Shown one piece after another: positions 10,466 through 20,217 of a stretch of 43,083 nt of DNA. Positions within the stretch are counted from its first letter, which is position 1, and each line of letters begins with the position of its first letter. The notes under the pieces were generated by a model. It saw nothing but the letters and a program-made list of their open reading frames with translations. It searched no databases and was not told where the DNA came from. The translations under genes and the position numbers were made by a program. Source of the DNA: Acholeplasmataceae bacterium (GTDB taxonomy: Bacteria > Bacillota_I > Bacilli_A > Acholeplasmatales > Acholeplasmataceae); assembly GCA_024709245.1 (NCBI GenBank), contig JANJXB010000051.1, positions 1 through 43,083 of the forward strand. Direction: 5' to 3'.

Positions 10466-10492
10466 TAAGAAAACAGGCCATTAGCCTGTTGT
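10466..10492 (-). terminator. Rho-independent terminator overlapping the 3' end of the GGDEF gene
   Basis: Minus strand ACAGGC-TAATG-GCCTGTTTTCTTAT. Confidence 0.5.
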
Positions 10493-11620
10493 AACTTGTG
10501 TTGCTGCTTGCGATTTGGAATCCAATTTATACTGATACATTTTTTTATCAATTTCATCAAAGAATTCATAAAATGTTGCATATTTTGAAGGGATGAAGAC
10601 CCCGTATCCATAGGATAGATTCAATTGAATGTCTTTACGATATTGATTCACATATTTTAACTGATCAACGATTCTTGCCATAATGTCTTTCAAGATGTCT
10701 TCATTGTCTGTGTCGACCAAAATAAAGAATTCATCACCGCCAATTCGAAAGACCTGATCATTTTTCCGGACACTTCTTCTTAAAATACCGCCAATTTCTA
10801 AAAGAGCATTATCTCCAGCACTATGACTATTCTCATCATTGATCTTTTTCAAGTCATCGATATCGATTAATATCGAGCCAACTGTTTTACTGATCGAACG
10901 CTGATGTAAAATCTGACCAATACGGTGTTCATACTCTAATCGGTTATATACGCCTGTCAGTGGATCTGTGGATGAAATTTTTGATTGAACATACACATAC
11001 AAGATCAAGATCGATACAGTCATGGATGGCCAAATCAGTTGATACTGAACTTCAACCAATTGAAGAACAGCTGCAATCATTGGAGCCAGTGGGAATACAA
11101 GCAGTGTGAACAAATCGGATTTTGGAAGGGTTTTTTGATGCTCTGTAATTTTGATGATGGTATAGGTAAATACCAACAAACAAAACAAGGGAAACACATA
11201 GAAAAGTGCACCACGCACATAGAGACCGTTTGAATCAAAATCAAAGATATAGTTACCAAATAAACTCATTACCGTTAAAACAATCATCGCAAGCGTTGAA
11301 GGAACTGCTATGAATTTGACAATCTGATGCAAACTCACTTTCCCATTCAAATGATAATCGATATAAAATCCCCATAAGATCACGATAAGCACTTGGAATA
11401 AGAAATAAACCAAAACAAGTCCTCGATAAAGCAAGATTTCCATTCCCTCAATGGTTGTGCCGAACAGTAACATCAGCATATCAAAAACAAGCAATCCGAT
11501 ATTGGTCCAGATCAGCATAAAAAAGAAGCGATTTCTCTTCTGATTTTCACCGTATGTCTTTCTAAAACTGAACAAAATCACCAAGAGAATTATGATGGAA
11601 ATGAGGTTCGTTTGATTCAT
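10481..11620 (-). CDS. Membrane GGDEF-domain diguanylate cyclase
   Basis: Multi-TM N-terminus, then STDPLTGVYNRLEYEHRI...FRIGGDEFFILVD (intact GGDEF). Confidence 0.92.
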   Translation of the reverse strand: MNQTNLISIIILLVILFSFRKTYGENQKRNRFFFMLIWTNIGLLVFDMLMLLFGTTIEGMEILLYRGLVLVYFLFQVLIVILWGFYIDYHLNGKVSLHQIVKFIAVPSTLAMIVLTVMSLFGNYIFDFDSNGLYVRGALFYVFPLFCLLVFTYTIIKITEHQKTLPKSDLFTLLVFPLAPMIAAVLQLVEVQYQLIWPSMTVSILILYVYVQSKISSTDPLTGVYNRLEYEHRIGQILHQRSISKTVGSILIDIDDLKKINDENSHSAGDNALLEIGGILRRSVRKNDQVFRIGGDEFFILVDTDNEDILKDIMARIVDQLKYVNQYRKDIQLNLSYGYGVFIPSKYATFYEFFDEIDKKMYQYKLDSKSQAATQVTTG

Positions 11621-11713
11621 GGATTCACCTATGCTAAAGAGATTCTTTGATGATATGATATCATATTTTCATCGGTAAATATAAAGTTTCTTAGAAAATC
11701 GAATGATAGATCA

Positions 11714-11752
11714 TGAAAAAAGGGCGAATCTTTGTCAAATTCGCCCTTTCAT
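11714..11752 (-). terminator. Terminator after the giant lipoprotein gene
   Basis: Minus strand AAAGGGCGAAT-TTGACAAAG-ATTCGCCCTTTTTT. Confidence 0.75.
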
Positions 11753-11759
11753 CTTTTGA

Positions 11760-14700
11760 TTATTCTAAGAGATATACGTAAAGTCCAATCATATCATGAT
11801 ACACTTGTTCACTGCCTAAAGTCCATGTCATGTTATTGATGTGAATTTGGATTGAACTGAGTCCTCTTAAATCGACTTCAACGTGGAACACATTCGGTAT
11901 TGATGTTTCAGTGATCGAAGTGATCATTAACATCTGTCCAGAGTTGTTGTAGATTTGCAACTGATCCAAATCATTGATGTCAATCATATAGTCAAATCCA
12001 ATATCAAATCCTGTCGTTGTTGTATTGGTGACATATCCTCGATTCAAGATATTAATGGTGCCCTGGCTATAAATCTTCATCATGCCACCGACATTGACTT
12101 CATCACCCGTTACTTTAACCATCATCATGTAACCCACATCATTCATGGTTGTAACATAAAGAGGTTGATTGGCTCCGGGAATCATGATTTCTTCCCAAGT
12201 ATAAGGATTAACTCGATACCATTGTAGGCTAATTCCACCTGAAACTTCTTGTCCTGTTAAGCTGTTATAAACTGTAACACTTTCAAGCTTCAATCCGCTG
12301 CCCACAAATGGACTCATGATACCTGTCAGATACATGCTTTGATCCAATGACCATCCTGCAAAATAAGTTTCAACTGAAGTGTAACCAAAGGATACAACAT
12401 TCGATACACTACCATGATCAGAAATCAAACGCACTGTCATCGGTCCATCCAGTTTCAAACTAAAATTGTTCCAAGTTGTGACTAGAGGCATACCATAATA
12501 GATCAAATCATACCACGCAAGATCAACTGGATCATAATACTGTAACTTCAGTTCACTGAATCCAAGTTCCCAAGGATATGGAAACTCAAGATCAACAATC
12601 AAATCGGTACCACCGAACCAGTCGTCGTGTCGGTCGACTTCAACCACTCTAAGTCCGCCAAAGGTATTTGGAGGAAGTGTTCCTGATACAACGGGTATCA
12701 TACCCATGGATCCTGGATTGTAACTTTGCATCGGATCTTCATATGCAGTTACAGCGAGATCTACAGCAAAATCAAGATTAAAACCATTGATAGTTGCTGT
12801 AACATGGAGGGTCACTGTATTTGGGAATTCTGATTCTGCAAATTGAATGACATTCCCGGTAAGTGTTGCATCCAGTGCATTGGCAGGATCTAAAACGAAA
12901 CTGTAGGTACCACCGTAAATCGGATGAGATGTTGAGAAATGATAACTTAAGCCATCCTTATACAATAAACCCATTTCATGCATGATGTAAGCTTTCATGA
13001 TGTCTGCTATTTCAGAATCCAGAAGCGTTACATTAAAGATTGCATCTTGAACAACGATGCATGTCCATCGAGGTCCAAACGCTGTGTAATAAAGTTGATA
13101 ATTGAAACATGACAGTCGAACATCATGATCTATGAATGTACTTAAGACATCTCGAATGGGTTGATCATAAATTTGCAGCATGATCGTATTAAGTCCATCC
13201 GTGAGGTAATAAGCATTGTCCCATGTGTTATAAATCAATCTTCCTTGTACCAAATGGTATAGCATGGGCTGTGCCACTTCATCAGCTTGTTTCGCAAGTA
13301 CTTCAAGCTCGGTTTCTGTCACAACATAAGGTAAACTCTGAAGTGTTGCGACAGGCTCGATACGTGCATTCCAAGCGTATCCACTCGCGAGAATGAAACG
13401 ATCATATTCTCTCTTTTGCGTGAAAATAATGACTTCATCGCCAACTTGTAAGGATGGATAACCTTCTCCGTAGAGATAAGATGAACTGACTCTATCATGG
13501 AAAATCACATCGCCATAAGGTGTTTTGTATAAAACAATCACTAATACTTTTGCATACTCATCATGCTCTAATTGATAGAATTCATCAATGGATAAAATAG
13601 GATAGGGTTGAGCAGTCAACGTGAAGACATGAGTCACTTCAAGTTCACCAATTGTAATCACGACTTGGAATAAGAATTGTGTTTCAGCAGTGATTTCTAA
13701 GATGAGCATTTCATCCAAATCGATGAATTCAGTACTTGAACCGATATAAGTCCAAACCAATGTTGCTTGGAGTGGTTCAAATACAGATGGTAACTCGATT
13801 GTATCACCTGGTCTAAATATCTTGCTTGTTTCAAGATGGTATGTACCTAAATCAATCAGTGCATCCATTCTTTCTTGATCTGTTGCATAATCGAGACTTA
13901 AACCCTGTTCTCTTGCAATAACCAGCATACGATCAGGTTCATATTCCTGAACGTTTAAATTGGGAATCAAGAAACCAACAAGTCTTAATCTTAATCCTTG
14001 AAGCATTCTTAACGAATCAAATGGATTATGAATTTGAATGATAGGCTCTTCTTGCATCATGAACATTGGCATAAAGGGTAAGAAATCACCAGTGCCAAGT
14101 CCTTCTGTAATCAGTGGCATATAAGAGTCATCCATGAATCCTAAATATCCAACCACTTCAACGAAGATACCCCAGTTGTTTCGATCTTCCATATCAAGTG
14201 CCCATAGACTGTCAATGGTATGAGATACCAATGTCATCGGATTTGGCATGTTATGTGATAATACTTCAACTAAAATCGTTGTTTCAGGATCCCACATCAA
14301 AGCAATACCCTCATGTGTTGCTCGGTATCCCGAAATGATGACTTCGTCACCAATCACCAAATCCATCATGGGTGCGATGAATAAATGACCGGTTGCATCC
14401 GCAATGATGGCTGGACCATCACCACCGAAATTTGATAAGACCACAATGCCTCTGAGCATGAAGAAATCCCCATCCACGCCAGCCTTAAATTCAGCAATCG
14501 TTTGTGTGTCAATCGGAACAACATGAAGTTGGAATTCGACGATTTCAACAGCTTCACCGACCGTAATGGTTGCTCTAATGTCAATAAAGATTTCTTCTTC
14601 GATGAGATGAGAGATAGCTCCCGTTGAAAGCGTATATAAACCAGCATTTAAACCAAAAACTTCGTATAAAACTGTAAATTCATAGGGAGGATAGGTATCC

Positions 14701-17700
14701 GGTAATACATGGAAAGCACCAGGTCTTAATATCTTTTCTTGATAATATCCTTCGATTTGATCAGCCAAAAAGAGCGCAAGTTCTGCATCGGTAAATCGCA
14801 AATCAATATCTCCTGGATAATCGATGTAGACAAGAACCATGAAGAGTTCACTGCCTGCTCGCATTGCAAATCCCTTAATTCTGACTTGAACACCAACATA
14901 TTCCATGAGATGTTCATATCCAGATGGACTAGCAACAAAGATTGGAACATTTTCTTCCCCTTCACTCAAATAGAACATGTCACCCATCGGATTAATCATC
15001 AGAGTGCCTTCAAGTTCGTAATACTTAAGATGTAATGATGGATCTGTTGCATCCAGTAAATTAAACGCTTCTAATGTGATCGGTGTTGCAACTAAAGGAT
15101 GCGGTACACCTGAGTTCATGATGGATTGAACAGTCTGTTCAGGATCATTCGCTAAAATCATCATGCCTTCAGAATTCATCAACATACCTTTTAACAAGAC
15201 TAAGTCACCAATCTGAATCATTTCATTGGTTGAAACGCTCATCAAGATACCCGTTGAATCCGCTATAATGATCATGTTTTGTTCCAATTGAATGAAGAGA
15301 ACAACACCTTGTACATAATACATCTCTTCATCGGTGACTTGGAGGAACTCTGCAACTGTCAAAATATCGATGGGTTGAACAAAGAGTTCGATATCAACTA
15401 TACCTGTTGCTGTGCCATAGGTGAGTGTTGCAATTAAACTAATCCATGTATCTTCTGTGATGTCTGGACTGATCTGCATTGTTAAAATATTGATCAAATG
15501 GCTATCTTCTTGGGTGACTGCATATTCAACAAAGATGTCAAAGACTGGATGTTGTAATGGTAATTCTGCAATCTGACCTGGATAGAATACAAGACTTTCT
15601 AAGAATGTTTGGAGCATAATCTTGATCAGGTCAATGAACTCTTCATCGGTATAATCCGGTTCAATCGCATCCGGTAGACCGGTAAAGATGAACATCATCG
15701 AAGGTATTCCATCAAAATTCGGTAAACTAATACCTCTGACAACGAGATCGAATTCAGTCAATCCAGAGAAATAGGAATACATGTCTTTGTCAAAGATGAC
15801 CATGGGTAACTGATGGATGCCATCGGTTAAGTAAACCATGTGTTCAAGTTCATCCAAAACAATCGTTCCTCTGATTTCAAAATATTGTACCCAATAAATA
15901 GGATTGTAGACATCTAAAGCATTAAACTGACTGATGGTAATTGGAGTTGAGATGAGTGGGGATTCTTGATCAACACCAATGACTTCAATATCAAGTCCTT
16001 CTTCTCCGCCGACCAATACATAGACACCTTCAAAAGGCATCTTGTATCCACCGACAATAACTAAATCACCAGGCTTGAATTGGTTGATGATTTCAATCGG
16101 TTCACCTTGAACTGTTGAAGATTCATCAAGCATAATCACTAGCGTTCCAGTTTCATCAGCAATCACTGCAATACCAAACATTGGATGTGAAATCAGAATG
16201 ACACCTTGAACCTTATAGTAACCCATATCTTCTGCTAGTTTGAAATCTTCAATAGACAGCAATTCAACAGGCTTCAAGATGATTTGGACTTCGATGAATC
16301 CAGTTGCTTGGTTGATTGTCACTGTAATTCTTAAATCAATGATTTTTTCTTCAACAACAGGTTGGAAGACACCTGTGGTAGGATTATAAAGTGATGCGTT
16401 AACTCCAAAGGTCACTGCTGAAATGGTTGCACCAAAAACAGGTTCAAGTGTAGGAATCATGAATGTCTGTCCGACATAGAAGACACGGCCATCCAACATG
16501 GATTCACCAAACAATAACAATTCATCCACTTTATCTTGATCTGTATAATTTTCAACAACAACAGCATTGGAATGTCCACTGTAGAGAATATGCCATTCAT
16601 AGTTATAACCATTGAAATCATGGATAATGGCTTGGAATGTAACTCTGCTACCCAATGCTGCCATGAATGGGTCATTCATTGGAGTCACAGACTTATAGTT
16701 AATAGCAATCGGTCGATCGCCACCCAAATCAGCAATGTAATAGGTCATGCCAAGTTTCATGAGGAAACCAGAGATGATGATGGGTTGACCATAGTGATAA
16801 GGATCATGTTCATCGGCTGTGGAGACTTCATTAAATGACATTGGACTGTATTCTGGCATCGTGATGGGGGTACTATTGGATGTCAAATTAGTAATGGTTA
16901 TCAGTTGTGGTGTGTTTTCAAAAGGTTGATAATCGGCTTCAAACTCAATCACATCACCAACGACGAATGAGCCAGGGAATCCTAAAACAAACATGTATCC
17001 TGTGCCATCATAGATGTAGAATCCTGGATTCATACCTGGGAACATGTAATAAATGATACCTCTTACCTTGACATGGTATGGATTGGTTTCCAAAATGGTG
17101 CTGATTCTTGTGTAACCATCATCAATAATCCATTTCGCATGAATGGTAATATCTGATGCAGGCATCGAATGGAAGTCAAATGGGATGGTGTATGTATCAT
17201 CTGCATACCAACCATCAAAAATCATGCCTTGTTTGGTAATGGGTCCTGGATATGGAACTGGTGTGTTGTAAGCTACGATTTCATCATCAATTAAAAAGTC
17301 ACCGCCATGGGTATTGTAGACAACGGTATAGAAATTGATGGTCCACTTACCATATGCATTGAGATGATTGGCTGTCATCACAGTGATGTCAAAGGGTTCT
17401 AGGAATAATTGGTCTTTGAACCAGCCAGCAAAAGTATATCCAACTCGAACTGGATCCGATGGAGCGATGATGGCTTGACCTAAACCATACACTTGAACCA
17501 ATGGACTCGATATACCATCATGCCAAGTTAAAGTATATTGATTTTGAGTATATTTCGCATAGAGAGTTGCACCACCGAGTGGCATGTTTACTTCGGTGAA
17601 TGGAATGAGTAAATCAATGTCTGTAAACCAGCCATCAAAAGCATGGTAAAGTTTCACAGGGATTGGTAAGACCAAAGCTGTTCCATAACCTTGAGTGATA

Positions 17701-18677
17701 TCCGTGACTGAACTACCACCATTTTCTTCAAAAGTGATGGTGTAGTTGTTTACTGTCCACTTCGCATAGAGTGTGATGCCATTCAGTGGCATGGTTCCAA
17801 ATGTGTATGCTGTTGTCAAAGCAACATCACTGTACCAACCACCAAATGTATAACCGTCTCGAGTAGGATTTGCAGGTTCTGTTACAGCACTTAAATAGGC
17901 TTGAGTGATATCTGTGACTGAACTACCACCATTTTCTTCAAAAGTGATGGTGTAGTTGTTTGCTGTCCACTTCGCATAAATGGTAAAGTTGCTCGTTGGC
18001 ATGTTGCCAAAAGAGTATGGGAGATTCAAAGCTGCATCGGAATACCAACCACCAAATGTATATCCGGTTTTACTTGGATTTGCTGGAGCAGTAATTTGAG
18101 TTCCAGCATTCTGTGTGATAGGTGCAATTAAACTACCACCATTGGTTTCGAAGGTTAATGTTGCAGTAACAATCACTTCATTCCATTTGGCATAGATTGT
18201 AATGTTTGCATTGGGCATTGTTGAAATCGTATAAGCTGTTAGAAGCCCAACATCACTAAACCATCCTCCAAAAGTATATCCTGATTTTGTTGGATCTGCA
18301 GGTGGCGTAATGGTTGCCCCTGCAACCAATGTAATGGGTGCGATTGTGCTACCCCCATTGGTTTCAAAGGTCATGGTAAATGAACTTAAGATTTCAGTCC
18401 ATTTCGCATAAAGCACAATCTCACTTTGTTGTGTCAAAAGCACAGCAATCGTAAACGGTGCCGTAAGCGCCTCATCTGTGAACCATCCATCAAATTCGAA
18501 TCCATTTCTGATGGGTTCAGGTAAGTCAATTGAGGTGCTGTTGATGCTAATCGTCATGTCTTCAACTTCTTCACCTCCGTTTTCTTCGAAGATGAGATTG
18601 ATTTCCTCACTACCGGTACACGCTGCTATACCGAAAATCACGAGGATGATTGAAAGCAATATCCATAATTTACGCAC
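11760..18677 (-). CDS. Giant modular surface lipoprotein: about 7 Listeria-Bacteroides (InlB B-type/Flg_new) repeats, then alternating OB-fold-like and Ig-like modules
   Basis: Lipobox VIFGIAAC; repeated GYTFGGWYSD...MPxxxxTIYAKW units; repeated YYKVQGVIL...IIADxTG...GDxVIVxGY modules. GTG start preferred because AAAAAAGGAGG lies just upstream. Confidence 0.85.
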   Translation of the reverse strand: MRKLWILLSIILVIFGIAACTGSEEINLIFEENGGEEVEDMTISINSTSIDLPEPIRNGFEFDGWFTDEALTAPFTIAVLLTQQSEIVLYAKWTEILSSFTMTFETNGGSTIAPITLVAGATITPPADPTKSGYTFGGWFSDVGLLTAYTISTMPNANITIYAKWNEVIVTATLTFETNGGSLIAPITQNAGTQITAPANPSKTGYTFGGWYSDAALNLPYSFGNMPTSNFTIYAKWTANNYTITFEENGGSSVTDITQAYLSAVTEPANPTRDGYTFGGWYSDVALTTAYTFGTMPLNGITLYAKWTVNNYTITFEENGGSSVTDITQGYGTALVLPIPVKLYHAFDGWFTDIDLLIPFTEVNMPLGGATLYAKYTQNQYTLTWHDGISSPLVQVYGLGQAIIAPSDPVRVGYTFAGWFKDQLFLEPFDITVMTANHLNAYGKWTINFYTVVYNTHGGDFLIDDEIVAYNTPVPYPGPITKQGMIFDGWYADDTYTIPFDFHSMPASDITIHAKWIIDDGYTRISTILETNPYHVKVRGIIYYMFPGMNPGFYIYDGTGYMFVLGFPGSFVVGDVIEFEADYQPFENTPQLITITNLTSNSTPITMPEYSPMSFNEVSTADEHDPYHYGQPIIISGFLMKLGMTYYIADLGGDRPIAINYKSVTPMNDPFMAALGSRVTFQAIIHDFNGYNYEWHILYSGHSNAVVVENYTDQDKVDELLLFGESMLDGRVFYVGQTFMIPTLEPVFGATISAVTFGVNASLYNPTTGVFQPVVEEKIIDLRITVTINQATGFIEVQIILKPVELLSIEDFKLAEDMGYYKVQGVILISHPMFGIAVIADETGTLVIMLDESSTVQGEPIEIINQFKPGDLVIVGGYKMPFEGVYVLVGGEEGLDIEVIGVDQESPLISTPITISQFNALDVYNPIYWVQYFEIRGTIVLDELEHMVYLTDGIHQLPMVIFDKDMYSYFSGLTEFDLVVRGISLPNFDGIPSMMFIFTGLPDAIEPDYTDEEFIDLIKIMLQTFLESLVFYPGQIAELPLQHPVFDIFVEYAVTQEDSHLINILTMQISPDITEDTWISLIATLTYGTATGIVDIELFVQPIDILTVAEFLQVTDEEMYYVQGVVLFIQLEQNMIIIADSTGILMSVSTNEMIQIGDLVLLKGMLMNSEGMMILANDPEQTVQSIMNSGVPHPLVATPITLEAFNLLDATDPSLHLKYYELEGTLMINPMGDMFYLSEGEENVPIFVASPSGYEHLMEYVGVQVRIKGFAMRAGSELFMVLVYIDYPGDIDLRFTDAELALFLADQIEGYYQEKILRPGAFHVLPDTYPPYEFTVLYEVFGLNAGLYTLSTGAISHLIEEEIFIDIRATITVGEAVEIVEFQLHVVPIDTQTIAEFKAGVDGDFFMLRGIVVLSNFGGDGPAIIADATGHLFIAPMMDLVIGDEVIISGYRATHEGIALMWDPETTILVEVLSHNMPNPMTLVSHTIDSLWALDMEDRNNWGIFVEVVGYLGFMDDSYMPLITEGLGTGDFLPFMPMFMMQEEPIIQIHNPFDSLRMLQGLRLRLVGFLIPNLNVQEYEPDRMLVIAREQGLSLDYATDQERMDALIDLGTYHLETSKIFRPGDTIELPSVFEPLQATLVWTYIGSSTEFIDLDEMLILEITAETQFLFQVVITIGELEVTHVFTLTAQPYPILSIDEFYQLEHDEYAKVLVIVLYKTPYGDVIFHDRVSSSYLYGEGYPSLQVGDEVIIFTQKREYDRFILASGYAWNARIEPVATLQSLPYVVTETELEVLAKQADEVAQPMLYHLVQGRLIYNTWDNAYYLTDGLNTIMLQIYDQPIRDVLSTFIDHDVRLSCFNYQLYYTAFGPRWTCIVVQDAIFNVTLLDSEIADIMKAYIMHEMGLLYKDGLSYHFSTSHPIYGGTYSFVLDPANALDATLTGNVIQFAESEFPNTVTLHVTATINGFNLDFAVDLAVTAYEDPMQSYNPGSMGMIPVVSGTLPPNTFGGLRVVEVDRHDDWFGGTDLIVDLEFPYPWELGFSELKLQYYDPVDLAWYDLIYYGMPLVTTWNNFSLKLDGPMTVRLISDHGSVSNVVSFGYTSVETYFAGWSLDQSMYLTGIMSPFVGSGLKLESVTVYNSLTGQEVSGGISLQWYRVNPYTWEEIMIPGANQPLYVTTMNDVGYMMMVKVTGDEVNVGGMMKIYSQGTINILNRGYVTNTTTTGFDIGFDYMIDINDLDQLQIYNNSGQMLMITSITETSIPNVFHVEVDLRGLSSIQIHINNMTWTLGSEQVYHDMIGLYVYLLE
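17690..17978 (-). repeat. Pair of ~79-bp near-identical direct repeats (17690-17768 and 17900-17978, 210-bp period) within the B-repeat region
   Basis: Shared CTTGAGTGATATC(C/T)GTGACTGAACTACCACCATTTTCTTCAAAAGTGATGGTGTAGTTGTTTRCTGTCCACTTCGCATA with about 2 mismatches. Confidence 0.85.
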
Positions 18678-18717
18678 AAGAATGCCTCCTTTTTTCACGA
18701 TGCAAGAGAAGACAAAA

Positions 18718-18750
18718 ACGCAACCAGAGACTTTTCATCTAGGGTTGCGT
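18718..18750 (-). terminator. Terminator/attenuator hairpin between the photolyase and the giant lipoprotein gene
   Basis: Minus strand ACGCAACC-(17 nt)-GGTTGCGT-TTTTGTCTT. Confidence 0.6.
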
Positions 18751-18782
18751 CGTTATTTTTTTATGCATCGCTCTTTAATTGT

Positions 18783-18811
18783 ATCTTACATCTTTCTTAC
18801 TTATTTGACAA
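18783..18811 (-). promoter_or_regulatory. Candidate promoter for the giant lipoprotein gene
   Basis: Minus strand TTGTCA-17 nt-TAAGAT. Confidence 0.5.
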
Positions 18812-18816
18812 TACTT

Positions 18817-20208
18817 TCAGGGTCTTTTGATCCCTCGATTGACTTTGTCAACATAGGCTTGAATCTCAAACTTACGTTCAAGTCCATGACTATTCATATA
18901 TCTCAGTTTTCCAAAGACTTCTCTTTCTGTCCAAGCACGATCATGTTTACCATAACACCAAGCCACGCTTGCATAACTGTTCGGGTCTCTACCATCAATA
19001 AAATACTTGTTGTTTAGAGCAATGGTCGTTTGATATGCTTCTTGATAGGTAGGCATCCATTCAATGATTTTTTTAGCCCAGTACATACGCATGTAATTGT
19101 GCATGTAACCTGTGTCACGCATCTCCTTCATCGCAGCATTAAAATAAGGATCATGGGTTTGGCTCTGTTCAAGTTCAAACTTCGTGTAAAGATAAGGACG
19201 TTGATCGAAAAGATGTTTTTCCATGGTTGAATATGCCCAGGGTTCTGTCATTTCCTCGAACTTGTCATACCCCTTCACATAAGTGACATAATTCAGTGCA
19301 AGTTCTCTTCTCACCAATAGTTGCTCAATATAGGCATCAAGCACTTGACCTTCCAATTGTCCGTGATCATGTGCTAAAAACAGACGTTCCATGATATCGA
19401 GTGTAGAGATCTGACCAAAATGAATATACATCGACATCAAGGATGTATAATCTGTCGATGGATCATTACTCTCGAGATAGTGACTGGATTTCTGGTTGAT
19501 AAATAAAAGGATGAGTCTAGATGCTTCAATGTAACCACCGTGATAAGTTTCACTTCGCTTGACGGATCGGTCGATATCAAGTTTGGCAAGCAGTGAGTCA
19601 ATATCTGTCAAGTCGACATCACTCATCAATTCCAATGCTTGGATATTCTTCAAGATACTGATCTTTGAAAAATCACGATAAAGTGGATAAAGTTTTGTAA
19701 TCTTAGGTCTCAAGGTATATGCGCCATACTCGGCATGATCCGATGAGACTCTCACAGGAACAATGGCATCGGTATCGACCATATCGATATGTAGATCAGG
19801 GTACTGAACTTTGGCAACATCAAGGACATGCTTACGCCACTGTTTTTGATGTCTTAAGTATCCATAATCCATGACGAGTGCTGCGGCTTGTTCCAAATAA
19901 GGAATAATTCCTAACTCGGGAGAAATCAATTTAATGACAACATTGATTTTAAAATGGTCTAAGATTGCTTTGACTTCTTTCAATCCTTCCAGCATGAATG
20001 CAAAATGTCTTTCATTGGCATCAGGATAGTGTGTGGATAAACCAAAAAAGACCAGAAGTGGTAAATTTTTATGATTTGCAATCTCTATAGCATGATTTAA
20101 TGCATGATTAAAATGGATGCGTTGAGCTTGTTGCATCCAGTAGATGACATATTTCTGATTTGCATTTGATTTTCCAGATTGTAGATGAATGATTCGACCC
20201 GGGTTCAC
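18817..20208 (-). CDS. Deoxyribodipyrimidine photolyase, class II-like
   Basis: VIYWMQQAQRIHFNHALNHAIEIANHKNLPLLVFFGL; RRELALNYVTYVKGYDKFE; TGYMHNYMRMYWAKKIIEWMPTYQEAYQTTIALNNKYFIDGRDPNSYASVAWCYGKHDRAW. Confidence 0.92.
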   Translation of the reverse strand: MNPGRIIHLQSGKSNANQKYVIYWMQQAQRIHFNHALNHAIEIANHKNLPLLVFFGLSTHYPDANERHFAFMLEGLKEVKAILDHFKINVVIKLISPELGIIPYLEQAAALVMDYGYLRHQKQWRKHVLDVAKVQYPDLHIDMVDTDAIVPVRVSSDHAEYGAYTLRPKITKLYPLYRDFSKISILKNIQALELMSDVDLTDIDSLLAKLDIDRSVKRSETYHGGYIEASRLILLFINQKSSHYLESNDPSTDYTSLMSMYIHFGQISTLDIMERLFLAHDHGQLEGQVLDAYIEQLLVRRELALNYVTYVKGYDKFEEMTEPWAYSTMEKHLFDQRPYLYTKFELEQSQTHDPYFNAAMKEMRDTGYMHNYMRMYWAKKIIEWMPTYQEAYQTTIALNNKYFIDGRDPNSYASVAWCYGKHDRAWTEREVFGKLRYMNSHGLERKFEIQAYVDKVNRGIKRP

Positions 20209-20217
20209 AAGAGCCTC

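Noticed and set aside
17600-18450. Evenly spaced repeats that could look like a CRISPR array
   Set aside because: Period about 210-230 bp, encodes in-frame B-repeats; no short palindromic repeats, unique spacers or cas genes.
18478-19017. 179-aa plus-strand ORF spanning the photolyase/giant-gene junction
   Set aside because: Antisense to two supported genes and crosses their intergenic terminator; no family motifs.
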